Of a DNA stretch of 64,000 bases, positions 61,673 to 64,000 are shown piece by piece. Position numbers and translations under genes: made by a program. The notes under the pieces were generated by a model. It was not told the DNA's origin. It did no database searches and saw nothing but the letters and a program-made list of their open reading frames with translations. This DNA comes from Oxalobacteraceae bacterium OTU3CINTB1 (GTDB lineage: Bacteria; Pseudomonadota; Gammaproteobacteria; Burkholderiales; Burkholderiaceae_D): contig CP099652.1 in the NCBI GenBank assembly GCA_024123955.1, positions 1,736,001 to 1,800,000 of the forward strand. Reading direction: 5' to 3'. Each line of letters opens with the position of its first letter. The first letter of the stretch is position 1.

Positions 61673-62749
61673 ATGTATAAACTAGCGTTAAGTGCGCTCA
61701 TTTCGCTGATGTTTGCATCCGCCGGCATGACTGCCGCCCAGGCTGCGACCGCCAACACCGCCGCGCCGAAAAAAGCCGTGGTCAAAAAAGCCAAGGCCCG
61801 CCAGACCATGCGCCTCGCCGCGGTCGATTCCGGCGACCGCATGGTCAAGCGCGTGACCAAGGTCAACGGCCGCCGCAAGGTGGTCTACCAGCGCCTCATC
61901 ACCGCCGCGCCGGCCATGCCGACCATGGGCGACCTGGCCGGTTTGAGTTCCACGCACGATCCGCTGGACCTCAAGTCCAACGTGGCGCTGGTGCTGGACC
62001 AGGCCAACTCGGAAGTACTGTTTGAAAAGAATTCCAACGTCGCCTTGCCGATCGCCTCGATCACCAAGATGATGACCGGCCTGGTGGTGGTGGAAGCCAA
62101 CCAGGACATGGACGAGGTGCTAACCGTGACCGACGAGGACGTCGACCGCGAAAAATTCAGCAGCTCGCGCCTGCGCGTCGGCGCCCAGCTGACCCGCGCC
62201 AATATGCTGCACATCGCCCTGATGAGCTCGGAAAACCGCGCCGCGTCGGCACTCGGCCGCAACTACCCGGGTGGCAAGCCGGCGTTTGTCGAGGCGATGA
62301 ACGCCAAGGCCCGCGAACTGGGCATGACCGACACCCATTATGTCGATTCCAGTGGCCTGTCGAAAATGAATGTGGCCAGCGCCCGCGACCTGGCCAAGCT
62401 GGCGATGGCGGCTTACCAGCATCCGATGCTGCGCCAGTTCTCCACCGATTCCAAAGCCATCGTCGAAGCCAACGGCCGTCCGATGCAGTTCGGCACCACC
62501 AATCATCTGGTGGCCAGCCCCGACTGGGCGATCGGCCTGCAAAAGACCGGTTTCATCAATGAAGCCGGCCGCTGCCTGCTGATGCAAGCGGTGATCGAAG
62601 GCCGTTCGGTGATCATGGTGTTTCTGGATTCCAAGGGCAAGCAGTCGCGTACCGCCGATGCCGGCCGCATGCGCACCTGGCTGCAGGCGCTCAAGCCTGC
62701 CGCGCTGACCACCAACAGCAGCTCGCCGGTTTATTCGACCGGCATGTAA
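61673..62749 (+). CDS. pbpG: D-alanyl-D-alanine endopeptidase (PBP7-like)
   Basis: The protein has 358 residues from ATG 61673 (GGGGA upstream). The signal peptide is about residues 1-24 (ending AQA), then a Lys/Ala-rich linker. The S11 triad motifs are SITKMMTG (SXXK), SSENRAASALG (SXN) and QKTGFINEAG (KTG). It cleaves cross-links in peptidoglycan in the periplasm. The 3' end overlaps the convergent IclR gene by 19 bp. Confidence 0.93.
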   Translation: MYKLALSALISLMFASAGMTAAQAATANTAAPKKAVVKKAKARQTMRLAAVDSGDRMVKRVTKVNGRRKVVYQRLITAAPAMPTMGDLAGLSSTHDPLDLKSNVALVLDQANSEVLFEKNSNVALPIASITKMMTGLVVVEANQDMDEVLTVTDEDVDREKFSSSRLRVGAQLTRANMLHIALMSSENRAASALGRNYPGGKPAFVEAMNAKARELGMTDTHYVDSSGLSKMNVASARDLAKLAMAAYQHPMLRQFSTDSKAIVEANGRPMQFGTTNHLVASPDWAIGLQKTGFINEAGRCLLMQAVIEGRSVIMVFLDSKGKQSRTADAGRMRTWLQALKPAALTTNSSSPVYSTGM

Positions 62750-63510
62750 CCGAGTGTGGCGGAGATCTGGTTGGCGGTTGTGACCAGATCTTCCAGCCAG
62801 TCTTCCTGCAGACGGTCGGCCGGCGCCGAGATCGACAGCCCGGCAATCAGCTTGCCGCTGTCGTCGTGGATCCCGGCGGCCATGCAACGCACCCCCAGTT
62901 CCAATTCCTCGTTATCGCGCGCGTAGCCGCGCGACTTCACCAGGCCGAGTTCGCGCTCGAGCTTGGACAAATCCGTGATCGAATTCTTGTTGTGCCCGGC
63001 CAGTCCGGTGCGCGTGGCGTAGGCGCGGATGGCTTTGGGCTCGTCCACCGACAGGAACAGCTTGCCGGTCGAGGTCAGGTGCAGCGGACCGCGTCCGCCG
63101 ATTGCGCGCACCACCTGCATGCCCGAGCGTTCCGAGAAGGCGCGGTCGATGTAGACGATCTCGTCGCCCTGGCGCACCGACAGGTTGATGGTCTGCTGGG
63201 TCTTCTTGTGCAATGCACGCATGAAATCCAGCGCCGCCTCGCGCACCGACAGCCGGCTCTTGACCACGTTGCCCAGTTCCAGCAGGCGCATGCCGAGGCG
63301 ATAGGTCCCCGGTTCGATGCGGTCGACAAAGCGCGTGAGCACCATGTCGTTGAGGATGCGGTGCGCGGTGGAAGGGTGGAGCCCGGAAACCTTGGACAAT
63401 TCCTTCAGGCTCACGGGATCGGGGTATTTGGCGAGAGCGTCTAATAACGCCACCATGCGTTCGATCACCTGGATAGTGGTCTTTTGCTCAGGAACGGTTT
63501 CGATTTTCAT
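62731..63510 (-). CDS. IclR-family transcriptional regulator
   Basis: The protein has 259 residues. The N-terminal winged helix-turn-helix (about 12-70: VIERMVALLDALAKYPDPVS, then LKELSKVSGLHPSTAHRIL) is followed by the IclR ligand domain (about 85-255). The conserved C-terminal GAGIHDDSGKLIAGLSISAP equivalent reads AAGIHDDSGKLIAGLSISAP. The effector and targets are unknown. A 17-bp dyad upstream could be its operator. It overlaps pbpG at its 3' end, so read-through transcripts could be antisense to one another. Confidence 0.92.
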   Translation of the reverse strand: MKIETVPEQKTTIQVIERMVALLDALAKYPDPVSLKELSKVSGLHPSTAHRILNDMVLTRFVDRIEPGTYRLGMRLLELGNVVKSRLSVREAALDFMRALHKKTQQTINLSVRQGDEIVYIDRAFSERSGMQVVRAIGGRGPLHLTSTGKLFLSVDEPKAIRAYATRTGLAGHNKNSITDLSKLERELGLVKSRGYARDNEELELGVRCMAAGIHDDSGKLIAGLSISAPADRLQEDWLEDLVTTANQISATLGYMPVE

Positions 63511-63536
63511 GATGTGGTTGGTGCGGTGCAGTATTC

Positions 63537-63553
63537 GGTATCTACGTTATACC
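63537..63553. promoter_or_regulatory. Small dyad between the IclR gene and dgkA
   Basis: GGTAT and ATACC (63537-63541 and 63549-63553) flank a 7-base spacer in the intergenic region of the divergent iclR-type and dgkA genes. It is a possible autoregulatory site and only weakly supported. Confidence 0.3.
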
Positions 63554-63614
63554 ATAATGTGAAAAAAATGGGAATTGATGCATAATGCGTCATCTTTATC
63601 TCGTCTTATCGTTC

Positions 63615-63998
63615 ATGGAACCTGTCAGCGAATTCAAAAGCAAAAGCGGCCTGAAACGGATCTTCTCCGCCTTTTTCTACTCGATCGACGGCTTGAAGGC
63701 CGCCTGGAAGCACGAGCATGCGTTCCGCCAGGAACTGGGACTGTTTGTCGCCGGCACCCTGGTCGCGCTGGTGCTCAAGGTGTCGGCGTTCGAGAAGCTG
63801 GTGCTGATCGCGGTGCTGGTCCTGGTGCTGATCGTCGAATTGATTAACTCGGCGATCGAGGCGGTGGTTGACCGGATTTCGCTCGAACGCCACCCGCTGT
63901 CGAAAAACGCCAAGGACTTCGGCAGCGCGGCCGTGCTGCTGGCCTGCCTGCTGGCTACGGCGACGTGGGCCGTGGTGCTGTTCAATCGCTTTTACTAG
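63615..63998 (+). CDS. dgkA: Diacylglycerol kinase
   Basis: The protein has 127 residues, ending two bases before the window end. The start is taken at ATG 63615, the usual length. An in-frame ATG at 63585 would add ten residues and neither has a strong ribosome site. Three membrane helices (about 40-60, 61-80 and 105-126) and the signature ELINSAIEAVVDRISLERHP (EXXNXAIE...D) are present. It phosphorylates diacylglycerol in the inner membrane. The N-terminal amphipathic helix carries the conserved AWKHEHAFRQEL. Confidence 0.95.
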   Translation: MEPVSEFKSKSGLKRIFSAFFYSIDGLKAAWKHEHAFRQELGLFVAGTLVALVLKVSAFEKLVLIAVLVLVLIVELINSAIEAVVDRISLERHPLSKNAKDFGSAAVLLACLLATATWAVVLFNRFY

Positions 63999-64000
63999 TC

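Overview
The window is chromosomal DNA of a high-GC betaproteobacterium, most likely of the family Oxalobacteraceae (Massilia/Duganella-like). This rests on recognisable gene content and order, not on a database search. Indicators are a homodimeric-type aceE with a two-lipoyl aceF and a lipoyl-bearing lpdA, a small Trp-rich membrane protein, holC followed by a DUF2486-like gene, rpmB-rpmG next to radC, fkpB-ispH, a phasin, and a PEP-CTERM protein. There is one tRNA gene (Lys). I saw no rRNA, no CRISPR array and no intact insertion sequence.

Layout. 1-4.1 kb: the 5' part of a chemotaxis receptor, a small membrane protein, a cytochrome c, a branched-chain amino acid binding protein (livJ), and the holC/DUF2486 pair. 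4.2-13.7 kb: oligopeptidase A and folD on the minus strand, divergent from the pyruvate dehydrogenase operon aceE-aceF-lpdA, which has a clear sigma70-type promoter and a palindromic operator. 13.7-24.2 kb: a membrane protein, a PACE-family efflux gene divergent from a LysR regulator, an M20 peptidase, a DsbA-like protein, then a TetR gene divergent from an emrA-emrB-outer membrane factor operon, and a second LysR gene. 24.3-26.7 kb: two tandem short-chain dehydrogenase genes. The second is broken by a lower-GC segment of about 1.5 kb carrying an AbiE-like (DUF6088/DUF6036) toxin-antitoxin pair with a perfect 33-bp palindrome upstream.

26.7-42.5 kb is rich in secreted or periplasmic hydrolases: a serine hydrolase, an M49-like metallopeptidase, a small HEXXH protein, a PEP-CTERM trypsin-like protease, a lipoprotein metallophosphoesterase, an S9 peptidase and an alpha/beta hydrolase with a TPR tail. 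A BON protein, an MFS carrier, a solute-binding protein and an unusual MOSC-alkyltransferase-like fusion are also there. 42.5-54.9 kb is mostly housekeeping: tRNA-Lys, a GspE-like ATPase, a spermidine-synthase-like protein, a glycine-zipper protein, barstar, purN, an rRNA cytosine methyltransferase, a MscS channel, a fatty-acid desaturase, rpmG, rpmB, radC, fkpB and ispH. 55-58.8 kb holds livHMGF, the permease and ATPase genes that lack a binding protein beside them. 58.9-64 kb holds a phasin, an EamA transporter, a nitroreductase, pbpG, an IclR regulator and dgkA.

The most interesting observations are regulatory or structural. (1) The AbiE-like island sits inside a dehydrogenase gene and the 3' tail of that gene survives on the far side. 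(2) A long hairpin holds the start codon of the secreted HEXXH gene at 30388 in its stem and the Shine-Dalgarno in its loop. (3) A 12-codon leader ending in Ile-Ile-Val-stop is followed at once by a terminator-like hairpin in front of livHMGF, which suggests attenuation by branched-chain amino acids. (4) A MOSC domain is fused to an alkyltransferase-like domain without the reactive Cys. (5) Short palindromic repeats recur at three gene ends. All functional readings are inferred from sequence only.
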